A DNA stretch of 64,000 nt from Streptomyces sp. NBC_00775 (GTDB taxonomy: Bacteria; Actinomycetota; Actinomycetes; Streptomycetales; Streptomycetaceae): NCBI RefSeq assembly GCF_036347135.1, contig NZ_CP108938.1:4898001-4962000 (forward strand), read 5' to 3'. Each line of letters opens with the position of its first letter. Position 1 is the stretch's first letter. Below the pieces are notes generated by a model. That model was not told where the DNA came from. It searched no databases and worked only from the letters and a program-made list of their open reading frames with translations. Positions 8,196 to 16,123 of the stretch are shown here, piece by piece. The translations under genes and the position numbers were made by a program.

Positions 8196-8512
8196 TCACA
8201 CTATGACGGACTCTCCGACCCCGTATTCAGTTCCAGGACTCAGTGACAAGTCGCCGCCGCAGTGCGGGCATCGGCCCCTGGGTCGATGCCCACGCGTGGG
8301 AAGGTCGATGCCACGGGCGCGCATCCGCTTGAGCTGCAGATTAAAGACCTCCCGCCTGATCTCGCGGAGCCATTGATCATGGACAGATTTCACTTGGCCG
8401 TCTGCCTGGTAGCGGGCCCCTCGGAAGGCAATGACAGCGCCCCCCAGGCGCCGATGGCGCCGACAACACCACCGCCGAGCGCACCCACCAGTCCCGCGAC
8501 TTCCGCATTCAT
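8196..8512 (-). CDS. Small membrane protein needing a -1 frameshift, or a pseudogene
   Basis: From the ATG at 8512 the first frame reads MNAEVAGLVGALGGGVVGAI, a glycine-zipper membrane helix like those that open many Streptomyces cell-surface or phage proteins. It then ends after AWGALSLPSEG. The next frame carries the natural-looking continuation AVIAFRGARYQADGQVKSV, a coiled-coil start, and then a CPHCGGD zinc-like pair to the stop at 8196. The two frames meet at a run of six C on the plus strand (8440-8445; GGGGGG in the message). A one-base backward slip would join them into 105 residues. Programmed slippage, a mutation or a sequencing error are all possible. Confidence 0.55.
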
Positions 8513-8604
8513 CTCTCACTGCCCCCGTCGGGTTATCCACAGGCACACCCGTTCCCCTACGTCACGCTCTACCGTGACGCCCCTGTGGATCACAAGGGGG
8601 CGTT

Positions 8605-8853
8605 ATGCACAGCCACGGAATGGTGTTCGAGGAGCTGGCCGTCGAGGTCATGGCGGAGCTACCCACGACGCAGGCGCGGCGCGAGGTGCTGGCGCTGATC
8701 GAGCAGGTACGGCGGGCGCCGCGCGCGTTCCCGGACGTCCGCGATGCGGGGGCAATCGAGGAGATCCGGGAGGCGTTCGGGGCCCGCTGCTGGGTGCAGT
8801 ACATGCCGCACGCGGGCGCGATCGAAGTACGCGAGATCGGCTGGGCCGGGTGA
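8605..8853 (+). CDS. Small protein, weak ParE/RelE-like pattern
   Basis: 82 residues on the plus strand, opposite to the head genes, with AAGGGGG just before the ATG. It has an N-terminal helical half (ELPTTQARREVLALIEQV) followed by a basic turn and strands WVQYMPHAGAIEVREIG. The helix-then-strands order, and the small size, recall ParE/RelE-fold toxins, but catalytic residues cannot be identified and no antitoxin gene is seen. Its last nine bases overlap the 3' end of the tRNA-Trp gene on the other strand. Confidence 0.5.
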   Translation: MHSHGMVFEELAVEVMAELPTTQARREVLALIEQVRRAPRAFPDVRDAGAIEEIREAFGARCWVQYMPHAGAIEVREIGWAG

Positions 8854-8919
8854 CCGGATTCGAACCGGCGTCCTCGCGGTTTTGGAGACCGCGCGCGTCA
8901 ACCTCTGCGCTACACCCGA
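8845..8919 (-). tRNA. tRNA-Trp (anticodon CCA)
   Basis: On the minus strand a full cloverleaf can be folded: a 7-base acceptor stem TCGGGTG/CACCCGG with one G-T pair, a D arm starting TAGCGCAG, an anticodon stem GCGGT/ACCGC around loop CTCCAAA (anticodon CCA, reads UGG), and a T arm GCCGG-TTCGAAT-CCGGT. CCA is not encoded and the discriminator base is C rather than the usual G, which may reduce charging. It starts 11 bases after the portal stop and lies inside the head operon, so it is element-borne and likely processed from the same transcript. Confidence 0.88.
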
Positions 8920-8930
8920 CCGTTGCGACT

Positions 8931-10805
8931 CTAGCTTCCGCTCGGTTCGCCGCCTTCTGCGCTGCCTGACGCGGCGCCGGGCACGGCGGGATCACCGGGC
9001 AGGGTGATGAGCGGTGCCGGGCCGGTCTCCGGGTCGGCTTCGGGCAGGCCCAGGTACTCGCGGACGGCCCCGTTGTCGCCGGTCGCATCCGCGAGGCGGG
9101 CGGCCTGGTCGAAGGCCCGCTTCTGGATGCGCTCGATCTCCTCGGCCACGTCCTCGATCGGATACCCGGCCTCCTGCAGCATCCGCACACCGGTCTCCAG
9201 GGAGAACACGCCCGCCGCGTAGCCCGCCGTGACGTCGGCGAGGACGGTGGTGCGGTCGGTGGGGGTGTGCGCGCCCCACACCAGGCGTGCGGGCAGCGAC
9301 TCGCCAGCGGGCCACACCTGCCCTGCCTGGTGCAGGCGCTGCACCATGCGCAGCAGCAGCTGGTACTTGTGGTTGCGGGCCAGGCGCATCGCGCCGACCA
9401 GGGAGTCGAGCGGGCCGAGCGCCAACTGCAGCGCATACCCGGACGGCACCTTGGCCACGTCGAGGGTGCCCAATCCGGCCGTGGTCAGGCGGGTGTTCGA
9501 GGCGAGCCGGTCCAGCAGATGGTCGATGCGCTGGCGCAGTTCAGCGAGCTGCGCGGAGGTGTCGAGCGTGTCCATGCGCCCGGAGTCGGACAGCTGCCAC
9601 ACCGTCCCCGCCTCCACACGTACCGGCATGGGCTGCCCGGTGGAGCGGTCGATGGGCAGCCGCGCCCCGGCGAGCGCGACGATCGGTGTGCCGGTGGTGG
9701 AGGAGGCGGAGGCGCTGTCGGTGTCGGTGGCGGCCAGCTCGTCCAGCAGCTGCAGCACCGTCGCCAAAGTGGACTTGCCCCAGTGCTCGCCGACGTCGGG
9801 GATGGTGTTCGGGATGTGCACTACCGGAATGAAGTCGTGCATCAGGTCGAGGCGGTCCAACACCTGACCGTCGGAACGCACCCGGTAGGCGGCCTTGTCG
9901 GCGGGCAGGGAGAACACGTCGTGGGCGCGTCCCAGGTCCTCCAGCAGCCATTCGGCGTCGGTGAGGTAGCACGTCGTCGACGACGGCTTGCCCGACGCCC
10001 ACGGGTAGATGCGGGTCACTGTGCCAGTGAGCGGGTCGAGGGTGTCGCCGACCGTCAGCACCGGGTCGCCGTCCGCGCCGGCCACCTGCTCGCGCACGGC
10101 GCGCCCGTCGTCGGTACGCCCGGGCGCGGTCGCAGGGCCGATCGGGCCGAGCTCGTAGGTGATGCGCCGCACACGGGCTTTCAGGCCGCGCACCGGGTCG
10201 GCGGCCAGCTCCCACGCGAAGTGCACCCGCTGCGGGTACTCCTGGGCGTCCTGCTCGCCCTCGTCCCACTCCGGGAAGTAGAACCCGGGGTCGTAAGTGC
10301 GCAGCAGCGCCCGCTGCTTGGCCGGCTCCCACGCCAGCGTGTACACGCCGTCGCCGCAGCGCACCGCGCACCGCTCGGCCTGCTGGATACGCAGCGGCAG
10401 CAGCTCCTTGTCCGCCCAGGCGCGCAGCTTCTCCTCCAGGTCGGCGGCGGCCAGGTCTTCCGGGGCCGGCTGGTCCTGCTCGGCGTGGTCGGCGCCGGGC
10501 ACCACGATGGTCTGCTCCGCGCCCAGCAGGTAGCCGAGGGTGGTGTCGATCAGCTTGGACGGGTCGCCCAACTCGCGGCGCTCCACACCGTGGTGGTCGC
10601 CGGTGACGGCGGCGAGCTGCCCGGCCTGGTTGGAGTCGTAGGCGGCGAGGAACTTGTATGCGGCCAGGCGGCGCAGCTCCTCGGCGGGCACCCACGAGGA
10701 GTTCAGCTCGGGGAACGCGTGATGACCCGGCCGGTTCGGATGGGCCATGGCCTGCTTGTAGTTGAGCCACGACCAGGCGTCGATGAGCAGTTCACGCAGC
10801 CTCAC
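8931..10805 (-). CDS. Phage portal protein
   Basis: 624 residues from a GTG at 10805 with GGAGGGG 5 bases upstream; an ATG 18 bases earlier contains that ribosome site and is not used. Features fit the SPP1-type portal family: an N-terminal YKQAMAHPNRPGHHAFPELN region, an early wing domain (YDPGFYFPEWDEGEQDAQ), the core strand-rich part, a LDLMHDFIPVVHIPNT stretch, and a long stem/crown helix region (ELRQRIDHLLDRLASNTRLT). Twelve subunits form the DNA entry channel, working with the terminase encoded upstream. Confidence 0.87.
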   Translation of the reverse strand: MRLRELLIDAWSWLNYKQAMAHPNRPGHHAFPELNSSWVPAEELRRLAAYKFLAAYDSNQAGQLAAVTGDHHGVERRELGDPSKLIDTTLGYLLGAEQTIVVPGADHAEQDQPAPEDLAAADLEEKLRAWADKELLPLRIQQAERCAVRCGDGVYTLAWEPAKQRALLRTYDPGFYFPEWDEGEQDAQEYPQRVHFAWELAADPVRGLKARVRRITYELGPIGPATAPGRTDDGRAVREQVAGADGDPVLTVGDTLDPLTGTVTRIYPWASGKPSSTTCYLTDAEWLLEDLGRAHDVFSLPADKAAYRVRSDGQVLDRLDLMHDFIPVVHIPNTIPDVGEHWGKSTLATVLQLLDELAATDTDSASASSTTGTPIVALAGARLPIDRSTGQPMPVRVEAGTVWQLSDSGRMDTLDTSAQLAELRQRIDHLLDRLASNTRLTTAGLGTLDVAKVPSGYALQLALGPLDSLVGAMRLARNHKYQLLLRMVQRLHQAGQVWPAGESLPARLVWGAHTPTDRTTVLADVTAGYAAGVFSLETGVRMLQEAGYPIEDVAEEIERIQKRAFDQAARLADATGDNGAVREYLGLPEADPETGPAPLITLPGDPAVPGAASGSAEGGEPSGS

Positions 10806-10865
10806 GGGTGCCCCTCCAGGCATGCAGGGCCCCGCGCCCGCAGCCAGCTTAGAGGCAGCCTTCGA

Positions 10866-12119
10866 TCACGGCCCCGAAGCGGCGGCCTTGCGTTTGTCGT
10901 CCTCGATGTCGAGACGCCGCATGAGGAAGCTGGCGAACACCAGCATCTCCTCGGCCTCGTCGCGGGCATCCTTCTCGTCCGGCCCGTGCATCCGAGGATT
11001 ACGCAGCGCGCCCGTCGCACCCTTGAAGAGGAACTGCATGCCGTTCTGCTCGCTCTCCAGCGAGCCGCCCGTGGAGCGGGTCACCGTGAGTTTCGGGGGA
11101 CCCGGCTTGGCGCCGAAGGCAATGCCCATGAGCCTCTCACCGATCTCGTTGACGCCGGCCAGCGTCTGCACGCGGTACTCCACCGCCTGGAAGGCGCGAG
11201 CCACCGCGTCGACGTAGAGGCCGCTGTTGAACCTCTCGGCAGCGACCTTCGCGATCAACGGATGCAGGTTGCAGGTGACAGACATGGTCTCCGGCGATCC
11301 CGCGGCGGGGGGGACAGGGGCGAGTGGCATCGCCACCGGCGCGGGAAGCACCACTGTGTATTCGTTCATCGTGGGTCCCTTGGCGAAGGGCCGGTTGTCG
11401 GACTCGGTGCGCGTCGGCCCCAGCATCTGCTCGCGGATGCGCCAGTAGTCCTTCAGCCGGTCCACGCCAGCGAACGGCCGAATGGTCCGGTCGAAGTTCA
11501 GCGACCAGTCCAGCTGCTGCGGGTTGCTGCTTCCACCGCGGAAACAGGGCTCAGTCTGCCCAAGCGCGGCGGCGGCGAACTGGACCTCCTTGGTCAGGAG
11601 CTTCGGGTCGACCCCCGGGAGGTTTGCCAGGTCCCCGGGCACCATCCATGGCTGCTCTTTGCGGTCCGCGGGCCGCCAGGAAGGCTCCAGGCTGGCCGCT
11701 GTCCGCACCATGCCGAGGAATACAGCGATGGCCGGTCCGGCGCCAGTGCAGTTCGCAGCGCCAGCGATGGTTAGGGACAGTTCCTGCATGCCCTGCGGCA
11801 ACTGCGAGATATCTGGGCCAAGTCCACGCAGCAACGCAGGGCACAGCTGCTGTACGACCACTTCGAACTGCAAGCCCCCCTCGAAGAGCTCCCGATCGAT
11901 GTCGTCGAAAGTCGGCCAGCGATGGTAGGTCCCGAAGTATCTCCAGATCGCTTCGAGGAGGACGTGGCCGTGTCCTGCCGTGGGGCGTGGCATTCCCTCC
12001 GGCGCGAAGGTCTGAACGATCACGTGCTGTCCCCCAGCGTCCAGTTTGAGCAATGCCCGCAGGCTACTACCGCGCCCGGCATTGGAGGTTGGGGTTTTCG
12101 TGCAGCCGAGCATGAGCAT
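10866..12119 (-). CDS. TIGR02391 (Ymh-type) family protein
   Basis: 417 residues. The last 140 (about 275-410) read LHPLIAKVAAERFNSGLYVD, then AFQAVEYRVQ, GERLMGIAF, LFKGATGALRNPRMHG and FASFLMRRLDI. This matches the TIGR02391/Ymh domain as I know it: helical, with a conserved R-N-P-x-x-H, found near restriction, BREX and other defence genes. The N-terminal 250 residues include RWPTFDDIDREL and a LSLTIAGAANC strand, like the leading domain in actinobacterial members. An internal ATG at 11370 with AAGGGA upstream could give a C-terminal-only product. The gene lies between large terminase and portal, an unusual place that suggests an inserted cargo gene. Confidence 0.72.
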   Translation of the reverse strand: MLMLGCTKTPTSNAGRGSSLRALLKLDAGGQHVIVQTFAPEGMPRPTAGHGHVLLEAIWRYFGTYHRWPTFDDIDRELFEGGLQFEVVVQQLCPALLRGLGPDISQLPQGMQELSLTIAGAANCTGAGPAIAVFLGMVRTAASLEPSWRPADRKEQPWMVPGDLANLPGVDPKLLTKEVQFAAAALGQTEPCFRGGSSNPQQLDWSLNFDRTIRPFAGVDRLKDYWRIREQMLGPTRTESDNRPFAKGPTMNEYTVVLPAPVAMPLAPVPPAAGSPETMSVTCNLHPLIAKVAAERFNSGLYVDAVARAFQAVEYRVQTLAGVNEIGERLMGIAFGAKPGPPKLTVTRSTGGSLESEQNGMQFLFKGATGALRNPRMHGPDEKDARDEAEEMLVFASFLMRRLDIEDDKRKAAASGP

Positions 12120-12140
12120 CGTGCACCGTGGGTCGCGCCA

Positions 12141-12455
12141 CTACGGGGTGGCGTCGTCGGCGCAGCCGTGCATCCACATCGCGTACCGCAGGGTCCGCCG
12201 ATCCGAGGCGCTCTTCCGGTCCCACACGGCCTGGCACAGCTCCTCGCTGGGCCACTTGCCGGTCTCCTCCATCGCCTGCCGTGCGGTGCGCCCCGCCTTG
12301 AGCGAGGCGTCCAGGCGGGCCTGCGCCGCCGCTTTGATCTCGTCCGAGGTGGGCTGTGCGGGCGCTGCGTCCGGCTCGGGCCACAGCAGGATCACCCCGG
12401 CGATACCAGCCGCGCACACGAGGGCTGCGGCGGCGACTTTCCCCCTGATCGACAT
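12141..12455 (-). CDS. Small membrane-anchored protein
   Basis: 104 residues with an N-terminal hydrophobic segment (VAAAALVCAAGIAGVILLW, residues 7-25) followed by a helical external part holding two cysteines (EELCQAVWD and MHGCADD). The ATG at 12455 has only a weak ribosome site, so the start is uncertain. Such small exported proteins are common in Streptomyces prophages, and function is not known. It lies between the large terminase and the TIGR02391 gene on the same strand. Confidence 0.55.
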   Translation of the reverse strand: MSIRGKVAAAALVCAAGIAGVILLWPEPDAAPAQPTSDEIKAAAQARLDASLKAGRTARQAMEETGKWPSEELCQAVWDRKSASDRRTLRYAMWMHGCADDATP

Positions 12456-12520
12456 GGGCCGAGAGGCTAACAGCCGGGCGTGCGCGGGCCGTTGGCCTTT
12501 ATGGGGCCGTTTCCGGGGCG

Positions 12521-14074
12521 TTATCGGCGTCCGCCGAGGCGGTCGTCGTGGATGTGCCCGGCGACGGCGGCGAGCTGGTCGGGGTCGGCGAGTTCGGTCA
12601 GTCCGTGGACGGCGGCGTCCATGCGGTCGGGGGAGTCCATGCCGACGACCCAGGTGACCATCTGGTCTTCCAGGGCGACTTGGGCGCCGACGTGGTGGAC
12701 GAGGCCCTGTTCGTACAGCTGAGCGATGGGTTCGGCGCGCAGGCGTTTGCCGACCTTGGCGGTGACTTCGAGGACGCGGGGCATGAGTTGGCCGTTGGTG
12801 GTGCCTTCGCGGCGCAGCTGCTCCCACGCCTGGGAGAGGACCTGGCGTGCCATGTCGCCGCCGTAGTTGGACTCGACGACGATCGCGTCGGCTTTGAGGG
12901 CGAGAGCGAGGTGGCAGGCGGCGCGGCCCCAGTCGTTGGCGCCCATGCTTCCGGAGTGGTCTTCGAGGACGTACAGGTGGCCGTCGTAGCCGCGGGCGGC
13001 GCCGATGATGCCGGTCTCGTCGCCGATGGCGGACTCTCCGCCGGCGGGGTCGACGGCGACGATGACGCGGGCCATGTCGAGGCCGCCGAACTCGACGGTG
13101 GTGAGGCGGTGGTTGGTGATCCAGGCCCGCTGCCACACGCCGCCCTCCGGGGGGCGGGGCTTTTGCTGGTAGAGGGCGGCCCAGACGCGTTCGCCGACGC
13201 GGCGGCGGGTGGTGGCATGGTGTTCGGCGTCGAAGCGTTGGGGCCACAGGGGCTCGCCGGGCTTGCGGCCGAGGGGGTCGTCGTCGCTGTCGGCGAGGGC
13301 GGGCAGGTCGATGATCTTCCACTCGTTGGCCTGCGCGTCGGCGAGGATGCGGCCGGCGAGGTCGTCTTCGTTCCAGCGGGTCTGGATGACGCAGATCGCC
13401 CCGTCGGGTTCGAGGCGGGTCTGCAGGACGGATTGCCACCACTCCCATGTCTTGCGGCGCATGCTGGGTGAGTCGGCGGAGGCCATGTCCTGTACGGGGT
13501 CGTCGACGAGGGCGATGGTGGCGCCCTTGCCGGTGAGGCTGCCGCCGATTCCTGCTGCGACGAGGCCGCCCTGGTGGCCGGCGATGTCGAAGCGCATCGC
13601 GGCCCGGCTGGAGGGGTTGAGGTGGATGCCGAGGTCGTCGCCCCAGGTTTCGATGGCGTCGCGGATCCAGCGGGAGTGCTCCTCGGCGAGGTCCCCGGAG
13701 TAAGAGGCGATCATGATGCGGCGGTCGGGGTGCTGGCGCAGGTACCACAGGGGTGCCCAGCGGGAGGCCCGGCGGGACTTGCCGTGACGGGGCGGCATCG
13801 TGATCATCACGCGGTCGGCGCGGCCCTCGGCCATGTCGATCCACGCCTGGTCGATGAGGTGGAGGTGGCGGGCCTGCATCTCGCGGCGTTCGGTGAGGAC
13901 GGCGGCCATCGCGCCCGGCGAGGCGTCCATGGCTATGTGGCGTTCGATGCGGGCGAGTTGGACCCGCAGCTCGGGTGAGGCTTTCGCGGCCATGGCGCGG
14001 CGCTGCGCGGGCGGCTTGGTGCGATAGGCCGCCAGCACCTGGGCTTCGCGTTCGCTGCTACTCGTCGGAGCCAT
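12521..14074 (-). CDS. Phage terminase, large subunit
   Basis: 517 residues. The ATPase half shows Walker A PPRHGKS (about residue 95) and a Walker B ATIALVDDPV (about 190). The nuclease half shows the RNase H-like acidic strand VAVDPAGGES with GDETG (about 335-345), VVVESNYGGD and a final catalytic-type acidic region near DRMDAAVHGL. The enzyme cuts and pumps DNA into the prohead through the portal. Its ATG lies 17 bases inside the small-subunit gene, so the two are translationally coupled. All key motifs look intact. Confidence 0.95.
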   Translation of the reverse strand: MAPTSSSEREAQVLAAYRTKPPAQRRAMAAKASPELRVQLARIERHIAMDASPGAMAAVLTERREMQARHLHLIDQAWIDMAEGRADRVMITMPPRHGKSRRASRWAPLWYLRQHPDRRIMIASYSGDLAEEHSRWIRDAIETWGDDLGIHLNPSSRAAMRFDIAGHQGGLVAAGIGGSLTGKGATIALVDDPVQDMASADSPSMRRKTWEWWQSVLQTRLEPDGAICVIQTRWNEDDLAGRILADAQANEWKIIDLPALADSDDDPLGRKPGEPLWPQRFDAEHHATTRRRVGERVWAALYQQKPRPPEGGVWQRAWITNHRLTTVEFGGLDMARVIVAVDPAGGESAIGDETGIIGAARGYDGHLYVLEDHSGSMGANDWGRAACHLALALKADAIVVESNYGGDMARQVLSQAWEQLRREGTTNGQLMPRVLEVTAKVGKRLRAEPIAQLYEQGLVHHVGAQVALEDQMVTWVVGMDSPDRMDAAVHGLTELADPDQLAAVAGHIHDDRLGGRR

Positions 14075-14606
14075 GCGCGGCCTCCTCCGATATGCCGATG
14101 AGGGCTTCGAGTTCGTCGAGCGCGACGGCCGTCAGCTCGCCGTCTGCCGTCTCCGGGGCGAGGCTCTTGGAGGGGGCTTCCTTGTCGAGGTGGTTGAGGC
14201 GGGCGCGGCGTTCGAGGATGCGCAGCGCGCGGTCGATGGCGTTCAAGTTGCCGTCCTTGACGGCCTGTCGGTAGGCGACGAAGAACAGCCGGTCCAAGCG
14301 CAGGTTGTCCACCGCGCGCAGCTCTTCGACCTTGCCCTCCAGGTCGGTGGTGCGTTCCTTCAGAGCGAGGCGCACGTCTTTGCAGGCGGCGTGGATGAGC
14401 TGCTTGTCGTCGGGGGGCTCCAGGCCCTTGCTGTACCGCTCGACGCCGTAGCCCTGGGGGTAGGCGATGCGGTCGGAGTTGACGGCAGGGTCGGCGGCGA
14501 GCTTGCGGCCTACGGTGAGCCAGTCCACCCCGGCCAGGTGTAGGTCTATGGCGTCGGCTCGCCGCTGTGCGATGGCGGCGCGCGCGGCCTTGTCGGGGCG
14601 TCCCAC
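14058..14606 (-). CDS. Phage terminase, small subunit (probable)
   Basis: 182 residues from a GTG at 14606 with GGAAGGA 9 bases upstream. The N-terminal part AIDLHLAGVDWLTVGRKLAA fits a helix-turn-helix of the kind used by small terminases to recognise the packaging site. The rest is a long helix-rich oligomerisation region (LKERTTDLEGKVEELRAVDN and RALRILERRARLNHLDKE). The overlap with the large terminase gene supports the call more than sequence does. It is the first gene of the head operon. Confidence 0.75.
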   Translation of the reverse strand: MGRPDKAARAAIAQRRADAIDLHLAGVDWLTVGRKLAADPAVNSDRIAYPQGYGVERYSKGLEPPDDKQLIHAACKDVRLALKERTTDLEGKVEELRAVDNLRLDRLFFVAYRQAVKDGNLNAIDRALRILERRARLNHLDKEAPSKSLAPETADGELTAVALDELEALIGISEEAAHGSDE

Positions 14607-15053
14607 CGGCAGGATTCCTTCCGCTGCTGCGCGCCCCCGCGCTGAGGAACATGATGGCACTGCAAGATCCGGGCGGGGGCGGGCGACCTGGCGCTACCAG
14701 AACTTGAGCCGGTAGCGGGGAGGAGTGGGCCAGCCTTCGCCGTTGGTGTGGGCGGTGGGCCGGGCTGCTATCCGTAGTCCGGGCTGCGGCCACTGGTAGA
14801 GGCGGTGCGTGTGGGGACGTCCGGAAGCGGGCGATGCGGCGTAGCTCAGCGAGAGCGATGCCCCCGAACGCGATGGTAAGCAAATGCCAAACGGCCTTCA
14901 TCCCACCCCAGTTGCGACATACATGCCTGTGGATACCCGTAGTCCGCTCGCCTCTCCCCAGCCGACGTCGTCGGGCCCGGCATCGGCTGAAACCCTCGCG
15001 GCCGGGGCCGGGGGCCGCTACCGTCGAGGCATCGTCAAGTGGCGGGGGAAGCA
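14607..15053. other. Divergent intergenic region, terminase versus membrane-protein operon
   Basis: About 450 bases between the small terminase (minus) and the next plus-strand gene. I find no gene with a convincing composition on either strand. It should contain the late promoter for the head operon and a promoter for the plus-strand genes, and in phages the packaging (cos or pac) site is often near the small terminase, but no direct or inverted repeat stands out to me. Confidence 0.4.
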
Positions 15054-15518
15054 ATGAAATTCGCCCTCTTCAAGCGCGCTCTCGGCACACTGACACAGGT
15101 GTTCACCCGTCCCGCGCCACCGCTTCCGTCTCCTCTGCGCCCGAGTGAACCAGCGGAAGGGGCTTCCTCTACCAAGACACAGGTCAACTTCAACGCAGGA
15201 GACGCCCAACAGGCCCTGACATCGCGTAGGCAGTACGAGATCTTGTTAGAAGCTTGGCCTCCCCCGCCTCCCCCGAGCGCGGACGAGACCCCGGTCATCG
15301 GATCGGTCAACGTGGCCCACTTCCCCCTCGGCCCCGGCTTCAGCCAGTGGATCGAGGAGCCCCTGACCGGAGCGGAAGCGGCTGCAGTAGCCATCGCCTC
15401 CGGGGAAACCCTCGACCACGCCTTGGCGCGTCTCTTTCTCCGACTCGGGCCCCCACCGGAGCCCACCGAAGCCGACTGTGAACCCGCTTCCAGTGGCGAT
15501 GGAGGGGCCAAGCGGTGA
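15054..15518 (+). CDS. Hypothetical protein, Pro-rich
   Basis: 154 residues from the ATG at 15054 (GGGGGAAG two bases upstream; a GTG 15 bases earlier is possible). The sequence has Pro-rich stretches (TRPAPPLPSPLRPSEPAEG, then PPPPPPSADE) around a short beta-like segment ETPVIGSVNVAHFPLG. No family is recognised, and no signal or membrane segment is seen. Its TGA overlaps the GTG of the next gene, so the two form one translational unit. Confidence 0.6.
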   Translation: MKFALFKRALGTLTQVFTRPAPPLPSPLRPSEPAEGASSTKTQVNFNAGDAQQALTSRRQYEILLEAWPPPPPPSADETPVIGSVNVAHFPLGPGFSQWIEEPLTGAEAAAVAIASGETLDHALARLFLRLGPPPEPTEADCEPASSGDGGAKR

Positions 15519-16036
15519 GCGTCGAAGACAGCAGCTCTCTGCCTATCCCGCAGACCCCGACAGGCCCCGACCCCGTTCTCTCGGCGGGCATGAACATCGC
15601 CATGAAGTGGGGCGAGGTCCTTGGCCCGGAGAAACTTGAGATCGCCCTCAAGGCCCTTGAGCCGCAACTCAAGCGGGACCACCAGGCATTCATGAAGCGG
15701 CTTGATATGCAGCGCGAAGCCGCCGAGCGTGCTGACGCGGCCGCCGCAGCAGCCGCAGAGCGCGAGGCCCAGGAAAAACAGGAGCAGCGTAGGCACAACC
15801 GGCACATGGCTGGTCTCGCAGTCGGCGCCGTCGTGGCCATCGCGATGCTCGGCGCTGGCGTCTACGTAGCGCAAGACGCCTGGTGGCTGGCCGCGCTCCT
15901 GTGCGGGCCCAGCCTCCTGGCTCTGGCCAAGATCTTCGTGTTGCGGCGCAGCGACCCCGATGACATGAAGTTCGTCGCTGGCGCCGCACGCAGCTCCACG
16001 AACGCCGCCTCCCAGGTGCAGCCGCCAGCTCCCTGA
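15515..16036 (+). CDS. Coiled-coil protein with two C-terminal membrane helices (DUF2335-like layout)
   Basis: 173 residues from a GTG that overlaps the previous stop. Residues about 45-95 form a charged helix or coiled coil (RDHQAFMKRLDMQREAAERA), followed by two close hydrophobic segments (MAGLAVGAVVAIAMLGAGVYV and WWLAALLCGPSLLALAKIFV) and a polar tail. The order of charged helix then membrane hairpin is that of DUF2335-type proteins, but I cannot confirm family membership. It precedes the Ku gene by about 90 bases. Confidence 0.6.
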   Translation: MSVEDSSSLPIPQTPTGPDPVLSAGMNIAMKWGEVLGPEKLEIALKALEPQLKRDHQAFMKRLDMQREAAERADAAAAAAAEREAQEKQEQRRHNRHMAGLAVGAVVAIAMLGAGVYVAQDAWWLAALLCGPSLLALAKIFVLRRSDPDDMKFVAGAARSSTNAASQVQPPAP

Positions 16037-16123
16037 GGTGGGCTCCGCGACACACTCTCCGCGTGCCCAGCGGGGCGGCCACTCGTAGGCTGGCCGTCTC
16101 GGGGCCCGTCGCGGAGGACTGCC

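Noticed and set aside
9267..11774. An 835-codon open frame on the plus strand
   Set aside because: It covers the portal and TIGR02391 genes antiparallel. The portal frame has clear protein-like composition and family pattern, and this one does not.
12141..13844. A 567-codon minus-strand frame extending the small membrane protein upstream
   Set aside because: The upstream part is Arg/Pro-rich nonsense overlapping the terminase gene; only the last 104 codons from the ATG at 12455 look real.
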